Shown piece by piece: positions 46,217-54,731 of a stretch of DNA of 64,000 nt. Below the pieces are notes generated by a model. It did no database searches. It was given only the letters and a program-made list of their open reading frames with translations, and had not been told where the DNA came from. Both the position numbers and the translations under genes were made by a program. The stretch is from Sulfolobus sp. E5-1-F (GTDB taxonomy: Archaea > Thermoproteota > Thermoprotei_A > Sulfolobales > Sulfolobaceae): NCBI RefSeq assembly GCF_009601705.1, contig NZ_CP045687.1, positions 1,586,001 to 1,650,000 of the forward strand, given 5' to 3'. Positions within the stretch are counted from its first letter, which is position 1; each line of letters begins with the position of its first letter.

Positions 46217-46372
46217 ATGCTCAGCCCAATAGAAATTATAAAAATATTTTTGCTTACATCAGCGATAGTTTTTCTATTTTTTAGTGCAATATATTATATT
46301 CTATATTTAGCACAGGTTCCGAATTTCAATACAAAATCAATAAAAGTAGTAAGTTTCATTCTTCTACGGTAG
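46217..46372 (+). CDS. 51-residue membrane peptide, cut by IS
   Basis: ATG 46217 is 3 nt after the VirB4-like stop, which carries GGTGAG. One long hydrophobic segment (IIKIFLLTSAIVFLFFSAIY). Its last codons and the TAG stop lie inside the terminal inverted repeat of the insertion sequence at 46366, so the original C-terminus was probably different and longer. Confidence 0.5.
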   Translation: MLSPIEIIKIFLLTSAIVFLFFSAIYYILYLAQVPNFNTKSIKVVSFILLR

Positions 46373-46582
46373 ACCCAAAATCACCTCCATAAAAATAAAT
46401 CTATAGTATTAATAAGTGTTTCCTCAAGATTAAATATAAAATCCTTTAGATCAGATAAATCGTCTAGAAAGCAGAGGATGAGCAGCAATCTAAACTCCTC
46501 TCTTGTCATGACAAAAGAAACAACAAGCCTCGCCACTCGTGGCGGGGTAAAAGTTTTTAAATACTGAGTACTTTAAAGTATT

Positions 46583-46981
46583 GTGGAACTGAAGTCCACG
46601 AGACATGTAAAGTATCTCTGTAACTATCATTTTGTATGGATACCGAAGTACAGAAGAGACGTTCTCAGAGGAGATATCTCTGAATACACTAAACAAGTCT
46701 TAAAATCAATAGCTGAAGAATTAGGTTGTGAGATAATTGCACTTGAGGTAATGCCAGACCATGTTCATCTGTTTGTTAATTGCCCACCTAGATATTCGCC
46801 ATCATACCTAGCAAATTACTTCAAAGGGAAATCAGCAAGGCTCATTCTGAAGAGATACCCAGACTTGAAAACACGTGGGAAGCTATGGACAAGAAGTTAT
46901 TTCGTTGCAACAGCTGGGAATGTTTCAAGTGAGATAATTAAGAAATATATAGAAAGTCAGTGGGAGAATGAAGAGGAGTAA
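46583..46981 (+). CDS. tnpA: TnpA HUH transposase (IS200/IS605)
   Basis: 132 residues from GTG 46583. Y1-type HUH protein: ARHxxYH-like opening KYLCNYHFVWIPKYRRDVL, the metal-binding HUH as VMPDHVHLFVNCPP, and the catalytic tyrosine in the C-terminal helix (EIIKKYIESQ). Full length and intact. Overlaps tnpB by 14 nt. Confidence 0.92.
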   Translation: MELKSTRHVKYLCNYHFVWIPKYRRDVLRGDISEYTKQVLKSIAEELGCEIIALEVMPDHVHLFVNCPPRYSPSYLANYFKGKSARLILKRYPDLKTRGKLWTRSYFVATAGNVSSEIIKKYIESQWENEEE

Positions 46982-48236
46982 TATCGTTAAATTGTTTATT
47001 GATAAAGAGACTAAGAAGAGATTACTTGGCTTATTAGAGGTATATAGGGCTTGTTGGAATACTGTTAATTATCTTAGAATGCAACAGTTTAAGAACCACG
47101 AAAAAGTAGATTTCGTAAAGACTGAGAAAGAAACATATGAGAAGTTTAAGCAAATTCTCAAAGTTAATGCACAACAAGTTACAAGAAAAAACACTGAGGC
47201 ATGGCGTTCTTTCTTTTCTTTGATAAAAGAGAAGAGGCAAAATAAGAGTCTAAAACCAAGACCACCAGGTTATTGGACACGCGGTATAATTCTTGTAAGG
47301 AATGATAGGTATACTATTGATGAGGAGGAACGTGTAATATATTTGAAGGATTTTAAGATGAGATTAAAGTATTCTGGGAAGCTGAAGTGGAGGGGAAAAC
47401 AAGGTAGACTCGAAATCCATTATGATGAGGTAAGAAGACTGTTTTATGCAACCATACCAATAGAGGTTGAAGATGTTAAACTAAAAGAGAGTGGATTAAA
47501 AGCATCTATAGATTTAGGAATAGTGAACTTAGCAACAGTGTTCATAGAGAATGGCAAATGGTTTCTATTCAGAGGTGGGTCCGTTCTCTCACAGTATGAA
47601 TATTACAGTAAAAAGATCGTCATAACACAGAAAAAATTAGCAATACATAAACAGAATAGAAGCAGAAGATTGAGCATGTTATACAAAAAGAGAAGTTTGT
47701 TCATGAGACATGTAATAAATTCGTTAGCGAGGAGGGTAATGGATATACTTAACAAGGAAGGAGTAAGTGAGGTTAGAGTTGGTTACCCTAAAGAGATCGC
47801 GAAACAACATGGGAATAAACTAACTGTGAACTTCTGGCGGTATAATATAATCATACAGAGGCTTAAGGAGGTTGGCGAAGAATTAGGGATAAAAGTCATT
47901 GAAGTTAGCGAGGCTTACACATCTAAAATTTGCTCCTTGTGTGGGGAAATTCACCCTCATGGAAGGGTTCATCGTGGTTTATTTAGGTGTCCCCACACAA
48001 GGAAAGTGATCAATGCAGATCTGAACGGTGCTATAAACATACTACATAGCCCCGAGTCCCAAGGAAGCTCCTATAGAGGGATAGGGGTAATAGGGCTGAA
48101 GACCCAGCCCGTGGTCTACCGCTGGACGAATGGAGCGGGGTGGAGGGATTTCCCCTCCACTAGCTATGAAGTAATGAGAGTGAAAGCGGTAAACCACAAA
48201 CCTATGAACCGCTCTAAGGGAACCCCCGTCCTTTAG
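46968..48236 (+). CDS. tnpB: TnpB RNA-guided nuclease (IS605 type)
   Basis: 422 residues. RuvC-like nuclease: ASIDLGIVNLATVF (first Asp), a Glu-containing VRVGYPKEIAKQ, and VINADLNGAINIL (last Asp). The zinc finger between the last two has CSLCGEIHPHG, but its second pair reads CPHTRK, so the fourth ligand is not Cys as in most TnpB. TnpB proteins use an RNA from the element's right end to cut matching DNA and promote element retention. The right-end hairpin and stop lie together at 48225-48244, where such a guide RNA scaffold would be encoded. Confidence 0.9.
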   Translation: MKRSNIVKLFIDKETKKRLLGLLEVYRACWNTVNYLRMQQFKNHEKVDFVKTEKETYEKFKQILKVNAQQVTRKNTEAWRSFFSLIKEKRQNKSLKPRPPGYWTRGIILVRNDRYTIDEEERVIYLKDFKMRLKYSGKLKWRGKQGRLEIHYDEVRRLFYATIPIEVEDVKLKESGLKASIDLGIVNLATVFIENGKWFLFRGGSVLSQYEYYSKKIVITQKKLAIHKQNRSRRLSMLYKKRSLFMRHVINSLARRVMDILNKEGVSEVRVGYPKEIAKQHGNKLTVNFWRYNIIIQRLKEVGEELGIKVIEVSEAYTSKICSLCGEIHPHGRVHRGLFRCPHTRKVINADLNGAINILHSPESQGSSYRGIGVIGLKTQPVVYRWTNGAGWRDFPSTSYEVMRVKAVNHKPMNRSKGTPVL

Positions 48237-49340
48237 GGCGGGGAGGAGGTCAGGTTCTTAAACACGGTGTAAAGCGAGTAGAAGATCATGGCCAGCACGA
48301 AGATCAACTCGCGGAAGATGAACTTGGTGGAGCTCGTGAAGGGAAGGAAGGCCTTGATGTTCCTGTAAGACGTCTCAATGGGACTCCTAACCTTGTTGTA
48401 CAACTTCAGCACTTCCCTCTTGGGTAGGTCGAGGTTGGTCGCCCTCGCGAAGTACACCACGGTCTTCTTCCTCTTCTTAACGATTTCCTTACCATACACC
48501 AGGAGTCTGAACTTGACCTGCTCTTCCTTCTTATGCCTCTTACTGTTTGTCGTGTACTCTCCGTCGAACTCCTCGTAGATCTTCACGTCCCCCACAGGAC
48601 TCCTATCACGAACTTGAACTGCGATATGAACTTGAGGACTTCCACGGTGTAGAATCCCGCGTCCAAGGTTACGAGCCCCACCTTGAAGCCCATTCCCACA
48701 ATTTGCTCCATGAGAAGCTTCACGATCTCATCCTTGCTCATCCCGTTAACTTGGGGAACGAAAGCTAGGAGGAGCACCATATTCTGATACTTCGTGGTCG
48801 CGGTAGCGTAGTTCCACGAGTTCCCCTTGGCTGAACTACCCAGTCCCTCCACCGGCTTACCATACCACGTCTTGGTTGTCCAGTCTATGGAGATGTCGAC
48901 TTCCTTCACTCCCTTGAGTATCTCCATGGAAATCCTCCTCATGGACTCTAATAGCTTCTCGATCACCTCAGTTCCCTGCTCCTCCACGTAGTTCCTCACG
49001 GTCTGTGGTGACACGTTATACCCTTTGGACTTGCTTTCCACGGAGTCGTTCCACAAGCACGCGGAGACCAGAACTCTCGATACCTCCTCCGCCTTTCTTC
49101 CCTTGAAGCTCAACATGGAAAGTAATTTATACCCTACTTGTTGTAGATTATTTTGGTGAGGAAGACCAGGTGTTATCACCTTGTCTTCACCACGTGATAA
49201 TACCGGCTTCCTCACCTTAAATCTTTCTTCAATTAATTGCGTTCTTGTCAAAGCTATAAATTCTATTATTTTTCAGAATCTGATATTACCCAACCAAAAT
49301 TATTTTTTGTAAAATGATTTTGGGTCTACCGTTTACTGAG

Positions 49341-49390
49341 AAAAAGTGGAGTGCGCATATAGAAAAGGACCGCGCAAACTTTGAATTTTT
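49341..49390 (-). repeat. right arm of 50-bp inverted repeat
   Basis: Reverse-complement partner of 28584-28633 with about three mismatches. It starts 9 bp beyond the IS terminal repeat. Confidence 0.85.
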
Positions 49391-49431
49391 CTATTAAAAA
49401 GTAAGATAATTTCAACTGTGCATATACGCGA

Positions 49432-49447
49432 GAAACTCCCCAGTTTA
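49432..49447. repeat. plasmid motif copy (GAAACTCCCCAGTTTA)
   Basis: Near the right inverted-repeat arm, as the copy at 28560 is near the left arm. Confidence 0.85.
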
Positions 49448-49682
49448 CACAATATTTTCTAGATTCAGATTTTCTGCCTTAAGGTGTTCTACCTAATGAT
49501 GTTCGTAAATAATATACATATCTATTTATACATGAATAGATTGTCAACACTTTCTACTCGTCATTAAGCATATAATGATAAAAATAAAGAGTATAAGACT
49601 AAACAACGACGTAAATTAATCCTGCCCGGATCCCAAAAATTTTAGTTGCAGCAGCTCGCTCTTGCGATAATGACGACAAACC

Positions 49683-49764
49683 TAACACTCTGTTAAGCCT
49701 GATATACCCGGGTCAGGAAGCCAATTTTTGAGTCCTTCAATGGAGGTAACACTCTGTTAAGCCT
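49683..49764 (+). repeat. two 18-bp direct repeats, 64 bp apart
   Basis: TAACACTCTGTTAAGCCT at 49683-49700 and again at 49747-49764, upstream of the wHTH-HEPN genes. The second copy is just before the TATA-like GGTTTAATAAGG. Likely operators for the wHTH protein. Confidence 0.65.
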
Positions 49765-49803
49765 AGTTAAGGTTTAATAAGGAGAAATTTCCAATACAAT
49801 TTT

Positions 49804-50055
49804 ATGGAAAGTAAGATTGAGAAACACAAGAAACGCTTCACAATCACACAGATCGTTTTGATGGTAATGGCAAAGGCTCCGGGAAGTTGCTGCAGTTTGG
49901 AGTACCTCAGTGAGAAGACGTCAGTGGATAAAGATGAGTTGTTGGTCTATCTGTCCAGGTTAGTAAAGAGGGGTATAATAGAGAGGAAGTGGCACAGAGG
50001 AAGGGCAGGGAAAGAGAGGATGTACTGTCTGAAGTACAAGGAGGAGATACTATGA
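49804..50055 (+). CDS. wHTH protein paired with HEPN
   Basis: 83 residues. Winged helix: FTITQIVLMVMAKAPGSCCS, recognition region EKTSVDKDELLVYLSRLVKRG, wing GRAGKERMYCLKYKEE. Its stop overlaps the ATG of the HEPN gene (ATGA). Probable repressor of the pair, acting on the two 18-bp direct repeats upstream, and perhaps the antitoxin. Confidence 0.75.
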   Translation: MESKIEKHKKRFTITQIVLMVMAKAPGSCCSLEYLSEKTSVDKDELLVYLSRLVKRGIIERKWHRGRAGKERMYCLKYKEEIL

Positions 50056-51176
50056 GTAAACCCGACGATAAATTCCTAGAGTATGCCAAAGCATTTTTAG
50101 AAGTAGCGGAATCCGATCTACAAGCAAGCAAACTTCTCTGGGAAAATAACTATCAAGCTCAAGCTGTATTTTATCTACAGCAATCAACTGAGAAGATGTT
50201 CAAATCGTTCAGAAGTATGTACCAGTATTTCCTTGTAGAATTTTTCGGGACTATTACAGAGGAACTATTAGCCTCCAGTAGTAGTAAACTTAATAACTTA
50301 AAGACGCTTCTTCAGTCGTTAAATAAGGGATTCAAAGATCGGAAGATAGATATACATGGACTAGAAGGTTCGCTAAGAAAAGACTATTCTCATGATCTAC
50401 AAAAAGGACTGGCAAAGGATATGGAAGAGTTAAGGGGCAGGTTAAATTCCAATAAAGATATTTTTAAAGAAATTTTTTCCTTGCTGGGATACGCTAATTT
50501 AGCAGATTCTGTCGACGGGGTAGTAAATTGGCTACAAACTAATTTATTATCAAGTGATAGTGTGGCTAAAAGTAAAGGCCAAAAAATTAATGACATAGAT
50601 TTAAAGCTGAAATCATTTAACGACGTTGCCTCAGCCCTAGAAATATGTTTTGATCAGTTCATCCAGCCACTAGCAAGACTCTCGCAGGATAAGCCGTCAT
50701 CCAATCAGATAAGTTCCATTTTGCATATGGTGCCTCGTGCGTTATTTAGCATTTTAATATTACCGCTAGATTTATATGAAATTGCTTTCTACTTGGCAGA
50801 TTTTGAACAGAAATCAAGATATCCTCAAGCGGATAGTAATAATAAGACCATAACAACTCCTGCTAATATTATTTCCAAAGAATTCAGTAATAAGGGGCTT
50901 TATGATCAAATATATATAATTGCGGAGAAAATTTTAGATAACTTCAAAAAAACTAACGACTTTCTATTCAAATTGCATGAGAAGATCACACAAGTGAATT
51001 ATCCGATAGACAATGTTGTCGATGACCTCCTTAGGTTAATGAAGCTATTTAATTCCTTAGTGCCAGAATTAAAGAATTCCATACAGGGTTTTAAGAATGT
51101 TTCTGGTCCGAAGAGCTTCATTGCACAGCTTTGCGATCCTAAAATATTATCATCTTTATTACAGAATATGAAATAG
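50052..51176 (+). CDS. HEPN-domain protein, candidate RNase toxin
   Basis: 374 residues from ATG 50052. HEPN pattern in the N-terminus: ESDLQASKLLWENNYQAQAV then FYLQQSTEKMFKSF, and the RX4H motif RKDYSH (Arg109-His114) typical of HEPN ribonucleases, with a later SRYPQAD. The long middle and C-terminal helical parts are unfamiliar. Translationally coupled to a wHTH gene at the right edge of the element, a usual place for cargo such as toxin-antitoxin or defence genes. Confidence 0.7.
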   Translation: MSKPDDKFLEYAKAFLEVAESDLQASKLLWENNYQAQAVFYLQQSTEKMFKSFRSMYQYFLVEFFGTITEELLASSSSKLNNLKTLLQSLNKGFKDRKIDIHGLEGSLRKDYSHDLQKGLAKDMEELRGRLNSNKDIFKEIFSLLGYANLADSVDGVVNWLQTNLLSSDSVAKSKGQKINDIDLKLKSFNDVASALEICFDQFIQPLARLSQDKPSSNQISSILHMVPRALFSILILPLDLYEIAFYLADFEQKSRYPQADSNNKTITTPANIISKEFSNKGLYDQIYIIAEKILDNFKKTNDFLFKLHEKITQVNYPIDNVVDDLLRLMKLFNSLVPELKNSIQGFKNVSGPKSFIAQLCDPKILSSLLQNMK

Positions 51177-51329
51177 CCAAAGTGAACCTTGGAGTTAACG
51201 CAATGAAACACTTATGGGCTATTCTGACTTTCATATCTTTTTTTTCTTCTTTTTTACGGATCAGATCTTCATTCTCTCGTGAAACGTCTAACGTTACTAA
51301 AACACGTTAACTGGAAACTTTTTAGAGAT

Positions 51330-51363
51330 CGGGTTGTCCGGGGTTCAAGTCCCCGCGGCGGCA
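51330..51363 (+). repeat. attR, 34-bp direct repeat
   Basis: Second copy of the tRNA-Phe 3' sequence (CGGGTTGTCC...GGCGGCA), identical to 21952-21985. It marks the right end of the integrated plasmid. It is only a tRNA fragment, not a gene. Confidence 0.93.
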
Positions 51364-51478
51364 CCCTCAGAATTTTTGCCATATTTCACTATAAAGGACT
51401 GTTCTTAACTTTTCTAGATTGTTCAATATCATAATTATTAGCAAAAGATTTTTTAGAGCTGTCAAGAAAGTCGATTAT

Positions 51479-52177
51479 ATGACCGATATCTTAATCGATG
51501 CAATAGATTTAAAGAAAGTATACAAAACTAAGAATATTGAATACATTGCATTAAGAGGAGTAACTTTGAAAGTAAAGAAAGGAGAGTTTCTCGTTATTGC
51601 AGGTCCTTCTGGATCTGGTAAGACAACCCTTTTAGACTTGCTAGGTCTTTTAGATTCACCTAGTGCTGGTAAAATAATAATAGATGGAAGCGATGTTACA
51701 AATTTTGACGAAGATAAAAGAGCAATTTTTAGAAGAAAATATATAGGTTTTGTATTTCAGTCATATAATTTAATTACGTATCTAACAGTTCTTGAGAACG
51801 TTGAATTAGCTTTAGCAGCTGTAGGAATTCCTGTATGGAAAAGGAAGGAAAAAGCAGAAGAGATTCTATCTATGATACCCGGTATGTTAGAACTTAAGAA
51901 TAAAAAGCCTAATGAGTTATCCGGGGGCCAGCAACAGAGGGTTGCTATAGCCAGAGCGTTAGCTAACGATCCCAAAATATTACTTGCAGATGAACCCACT
52001 GCAAATCTAGATTCGAAAACTGGTGAGGCAATAGTGGAGTTAATGAAGAAGTTGAATGATGAAAAAAAGGTAACTATTATAATGGCTACTCATGATCCCG
52101 ATATGATGAAATATGCTGATAGAATTGTGTATATTAGAGATGGGTTAATTGAGAAAGAGGTGATACAGAATGAGTAA
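51479..52177 (+). CDS. MacB/LolD-type ABC transporter ATPase
   Basis: 232 residues from ATG 51479 (MTDILIDAIDLKKVY). Walker A GPSGSGKTT, signature LSGGQQQRVAIARAL, Walker B ILLADEPTANLDS, and H-loop MATHDPD: the pattern of the LolD/MacB/FtsE-like family. First of three overlapping genes (ATPase, surface protein, FtsX-type permease). The plasmid attR lies about 115 bp upstream, so integration has moved the operon away from its original upstream DNA. Confidence 0.92.
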   Translation: MTDILIDAIDLKKVYKTKNIEYIALRGVTLKVKKGEFLVIAGPSGSGKTTLLDLLGLLDSPSAGKIIIDGSDVTNFDEDKRAIFRRKYIGFVFQSYNLITYLTVLENVELALAAVGIPVWKRKEKAEEILSMIPGMLELKNKKPNELSGGQQQRVAIARALANDPKILLADEPTANLDSKTGEAIVELMKKLNDEKKVTIIMATHDPDMMKYADRIVYIRDGLIEKEVIQNE

Positions 52178-54725
52178 AGCACTATCTCTTATTATTGTAT
52201 CACTATTTCTACTATCACTACTATTTATTCCATTAGCGTCCTCCGGTACCCAATCATCTTTTTCAGCATCTTCACAATGGCTTACCTCTCCACCTTATGT
52301 AACTCCAGGTGAAAAATTAGTACAGTTACAAGTGAATTTAGTATATCACGGAAATGGGAATATAACTAATGTGGAAATTTTTCCAGTAGAAAGTGGTCCT
52401 TTTATAGTATATCCATCTACACAAACATACACTCTTTCCTCAATACTTCCCAATCAGCAGTATTCGTTCATATTCATTGGAAATATTACACCTAATATAC
52501 CTTTAGGTGTATATAATTTCTATCTCCAAGTAATATATCTGGAAAATGGAGTTGAACAGACACAGACGATTCCAGTACAAATCCCTATTCTCGGATATGT
52601 ACAACTTTCTGCAATAGCCCAAACTAGCGGTACAATATTTCCGGGAGAACAATACGTTCCAATAAATTTAGTAATATATAATACTGGTACTGTTACTGCT
52701 ACTAACGTAACTCTATTCTTAAACTCAACATATCCATTGCAATTCATAACTAAAGAGATAAATATACCAATTATTAATGCAGAATCTTCAGTTTCTGTTC
52801 AAGCAATAGCAAATATTTATAATAATGCAACGATTGGTACATATAAAATACCACTTACGGCTTTAGTATATAGTGCATATCATTCGCTAAACGTTTCAGT
52901 AGTAATTAACAGTAATCAAACTATAGGAGGGAAGCTAATAACTCCGTATGTTATCCTCCCCGCTGGTTCAAATCAGTTAGGAGTCCCAATAACCCTTCAA
53001 TTAATTTATACTGGTCCAGTTCAAGTAACTAGCTATTCAATTCAACTTACGTTACCGAATGGGTTTACTAATATAACTGGTGGAAATTCCGTTTATGTTA
53101 ATGGTGGCCCATTGCAACCTTATGAGGAATTCACAGTACCATTTACTATTAACATTCATAATGCATCTTTAGGTGCATATACTATCCCCTTAAAGATAAC
53201 TTGGAACACTATAGAAGGTAACGGTGTTATTGTAAATACAGTACAATATATGACATTTACTGTGTTCCTTACGGGTCAACCAAATATAGAAGTTTCTCCA
53301 GAAACCTCTTTACTATATGCAGGAGAAGTTAATAATATCACTTTAGTTATATCGAATGTAGGGACTGGAAGTATATATAATCTATCCCTTTCAGTTTCAT
53401 CCCAACAAGTATCTATTCTTAATAACATACCTAAAATACAATTACTATCTCCAAACCAATCGGTCAAAATACCTTTAGAAGTTTATGTGCCGTCTAGTTA
53501 TCAAGGAACTCCTATACAATTAGCCATTTCAATATCTTATTTAAATTCAGTTTATCAACAGTCGCAATATCAACAACAAATAGGTCTTTACGTTTCTCCC
53601 TTAATATCACCAAGTATCCCTATTATAACCACTTTAAATCCAGCCATAATATCACCAAATATATTCGCAACAACGTATCTTGTACTGTCAAACACGTTAA
53701 ATACTACGTTGTATAATATATCAGCTACCCTTTCATCATCAATTTATATAAACTCTACTGCGTTCAACTTAGCATCATTGAGGGCTAATTCTCAATACAA
53801 GTTACCAATAACTGTCTATGCTCAAAACCCGGGAACCTATTCAATTTCAATTTCAATTGTTTATTACCAAGGTAATATAGAAAGGCAAGAACAGATTACA
53901 GTTCCAATTTATATTATGCAAATTAATTCACCAACTATACCAATTTTAATTCAATTTAATTCTTCTACATTACTAACTGGCCAAGTAGAGTATACAAATA
54001 TTGCAATACAAAACACATTAAATCAACCACTGTATAACGTTACTATATCATTAGCTACTCAAGGAACACTTTATATTAATATAACTACAATAACTCTACC
54101 TATGCTTCAACCATTACAAAAATTATACATTCCAGTAGAAGTGTATACGCAAAGCGCTGGAATTATTAGCGTAAGTGCTAGTATCTCATATTATCAAACG
54201 GGACAACTGAAGCAAGCTCAAGAGGTTATTAATGAGTTGGCAGCAGGCTCAGTTAATATTATAATAACTGGTGTTTCCACTGTTCCTTCGATAGCAGTAA
54301 GAGGTAGTATAGTTTCAGTTACTGCAACAATCTATAATTTTGGTACTGGTCCTGCAAACGGGCTCACAGTAACAGTATTTCCACCTAAAGGTATTGTGGT
54401 AATAGGCCAAAACACTTACTATGTGGGTAATTTAGGTTCAGATACGTCATCTACATTTACCTTTGCATTTAGAATACTTAACTCCACTAAGCCAGGTTCT
54501 TATGTTATTCCTATAGAGTATACTTATACTAACGATATTGGGCAAGTTTTACATTCATATTCAAACATCACGTTACAAGTTTCAAATAGTTCTTCTAGTT
54601 TCTTTAGCTCGTCGTTTAGGAGTAGCAATAGTTCACACACATCCCTAATAGATATATTAGGCATAATAATCGCAATAATTATAGTTATAGTCTTAGTGAT
54701 AGTATTTTTAAGAAGAAGGAGGTGA
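52170..54725 (+). CDS. secreted repeat surface protein of ABC operon
   Basis: 851 residues. N-terminal signal peptide (LSLIIVSLFLLSLLFIPLA), a series of Ig-like/NEW3- or CARDB-like beta domains with recurring N-G-T/Q-Y-T-N patterns (e.g. VYNTGTVTATNVTLFL, ISNVGTGSIYNLSLSV, IYNFGTGPANGLTVTV), many glycosylation sites, a Ser-rich stretch and a C-terminal anchor (IIIAIIIVIVLVIVFLRRRR). Overlaps the ATPase by 8 nt. COG1361-type extracellular partner of a MacB-like transporter. Confidence 0.8.
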   Translation: MSKALSLIIVSLFLLSLLFIPLASSGTQSSFSASSQWLTSPPYVTPGEKLVQLQVNLVYHGNGNITNVEIFPVESGPFIVYPSTQTYTLSSILPNQQYSFIFIGNITPNIPLGVYNFYLQVIYLENGVEQTQTIPVQIPILGYVQLSAIAQTSGTIFPGEQYVPINLVIYNTGTVTATNVTLFLNSTYPLQFITKEINIPIINAESSVSVQAIANIYNNATIGTYKIPLTALVYSAYHSLNVSVVINSNQTIGGKLITPYVILPAGSNQLGVPITLQLIYTGPVQVTSYSIQLTLPNGFTNITGGNSVYVNGGPLQPYEEFTVPFTINIHNASLGAYTIPLKITWNTIEGNGVIVNTVQYMTFTVFLTGQPNIEVSPETSLLYAGEVNNITLVISNVGTGSIYNLSLSVSSQQVSILNNIPKIQLLSPNQSVKIPLEVYVPSSYQGTPIQLAISISYLNSVYQQSQYQQQIGLYVSPLISPSIPIITTLNPAIISPNIFATTYLVLSNTLNTTLYNISATLSSSIYINSTAFNLASLRANSQYKLPITVYAQNPGTYSISISIVYYQGNIERQEQITVPIYIMQINSPTIPILIQFNSSTLLTGQVEYTNIAIQNTLNQPLYNVTISLATQGTLYINITTITLPMLQPLQKLYIPVEVYTQSAGIISVSASISYYQTGQLKQAQEVINELAAGSVNIIITGVSTVPSIAVRGSIVSVTATIYNFGTGPANGLTVTVFPPKGIVVIGQNTYYVGNLGSDTSSTFTFAFRILNSTKPGSYVIPIEYTYTNDIGQVLHSYSNITLQVSNSSSSFFSSSFRSSNSSHTSLIDILGIIIAIIIVIVLVIVFLRRRR

Positions 54726-54731
54726 TTTTTG

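Larger units (their letters stand above)
46498..48253 (+). mobile_element. IS200/IS605 element nested in the DDE IS
   Basis: Contains tnpA and tnpB in overlapping order. Subterminal hairpins mark both ends: GCCTCGCCAC...GTGGCGGGGT near 46533-46553 (left) and CCCCGTCC...AGGGCGGGG near 48225-48244 (right), with no inverted repeats or target duplication, as expected for HUH single-strand transposition. Boundaries come from rejoining the interrupted transposase frame (AACTC|GTTCTT) and could shift by a few bases. Confidence 0.75.
46381..49251 (-). pseudogene. DDE transposase, frameshifted and interrupted
   Basis: Reads leftward from TTG 49251. N-terminal part (SRVLVSACLWNDSVESKSKG, VDISIDWTTKTWYGKPVEG with a catalytic-type Asp, LVTLDAGFYTVEVLKF with a second) runs to about 48590, where one base is missing (VIGV-LWG should continue V-P-V-G-DVKIYEEFDG). 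The next part goes on to TVFKN at 48256, where the IS200/IS605 unit is inserted. The frame resumes beyond it at about 46497 as EFRLLLILCFLDDLSDLKD and ends at 46381. ISH3/IS4-type transposase. Confidence 0.8.
46366..49331 (-). mobile_element. ISC1225-like IS (ISH3/IS4 type), interrupted
   Basis: Bounded by an 18-bp perfect terminal inverted repeat, ACGGTAGACCCAAAATCA at 46366-46383 and its complement at 49314-49331. Inside lies a DDE transposase gene in pieces. Removing the nested IS200/IS605 unit (46498-48253) leaves about 1.2 kb, the size of the ISC1225 family as I recall it. No target-site duplication is visible at the ends. The element is dead as written (insertion plus frameshift). Confidence 0.75.
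49252..49803. other. gap with IS end, inverted repeat, motif and direct repeats
   Basis: No gene seen. In order: the remaining IS end with its terminal repeat (49314-49331), the right arm of the 50-bp inverted repeat (49341-49390), a plasmid motif copy (49432-49447), and two 18-bp direct repeats (49683-49700, 49747-49764) before the wHTH-HEPN pair. Confidence 0.7.

Noticed and set aside
49314-49331. Target-site duplication for the outer insertion sequence
   Set aside because: Bases outside the 18-bp terminal repeats (at 46365 and 49332) do not form a direct repeat.
51330-51363. Second tRNA-Phe gene
   Set aside because: Only the 3' half is present; it is the attR duplicate.
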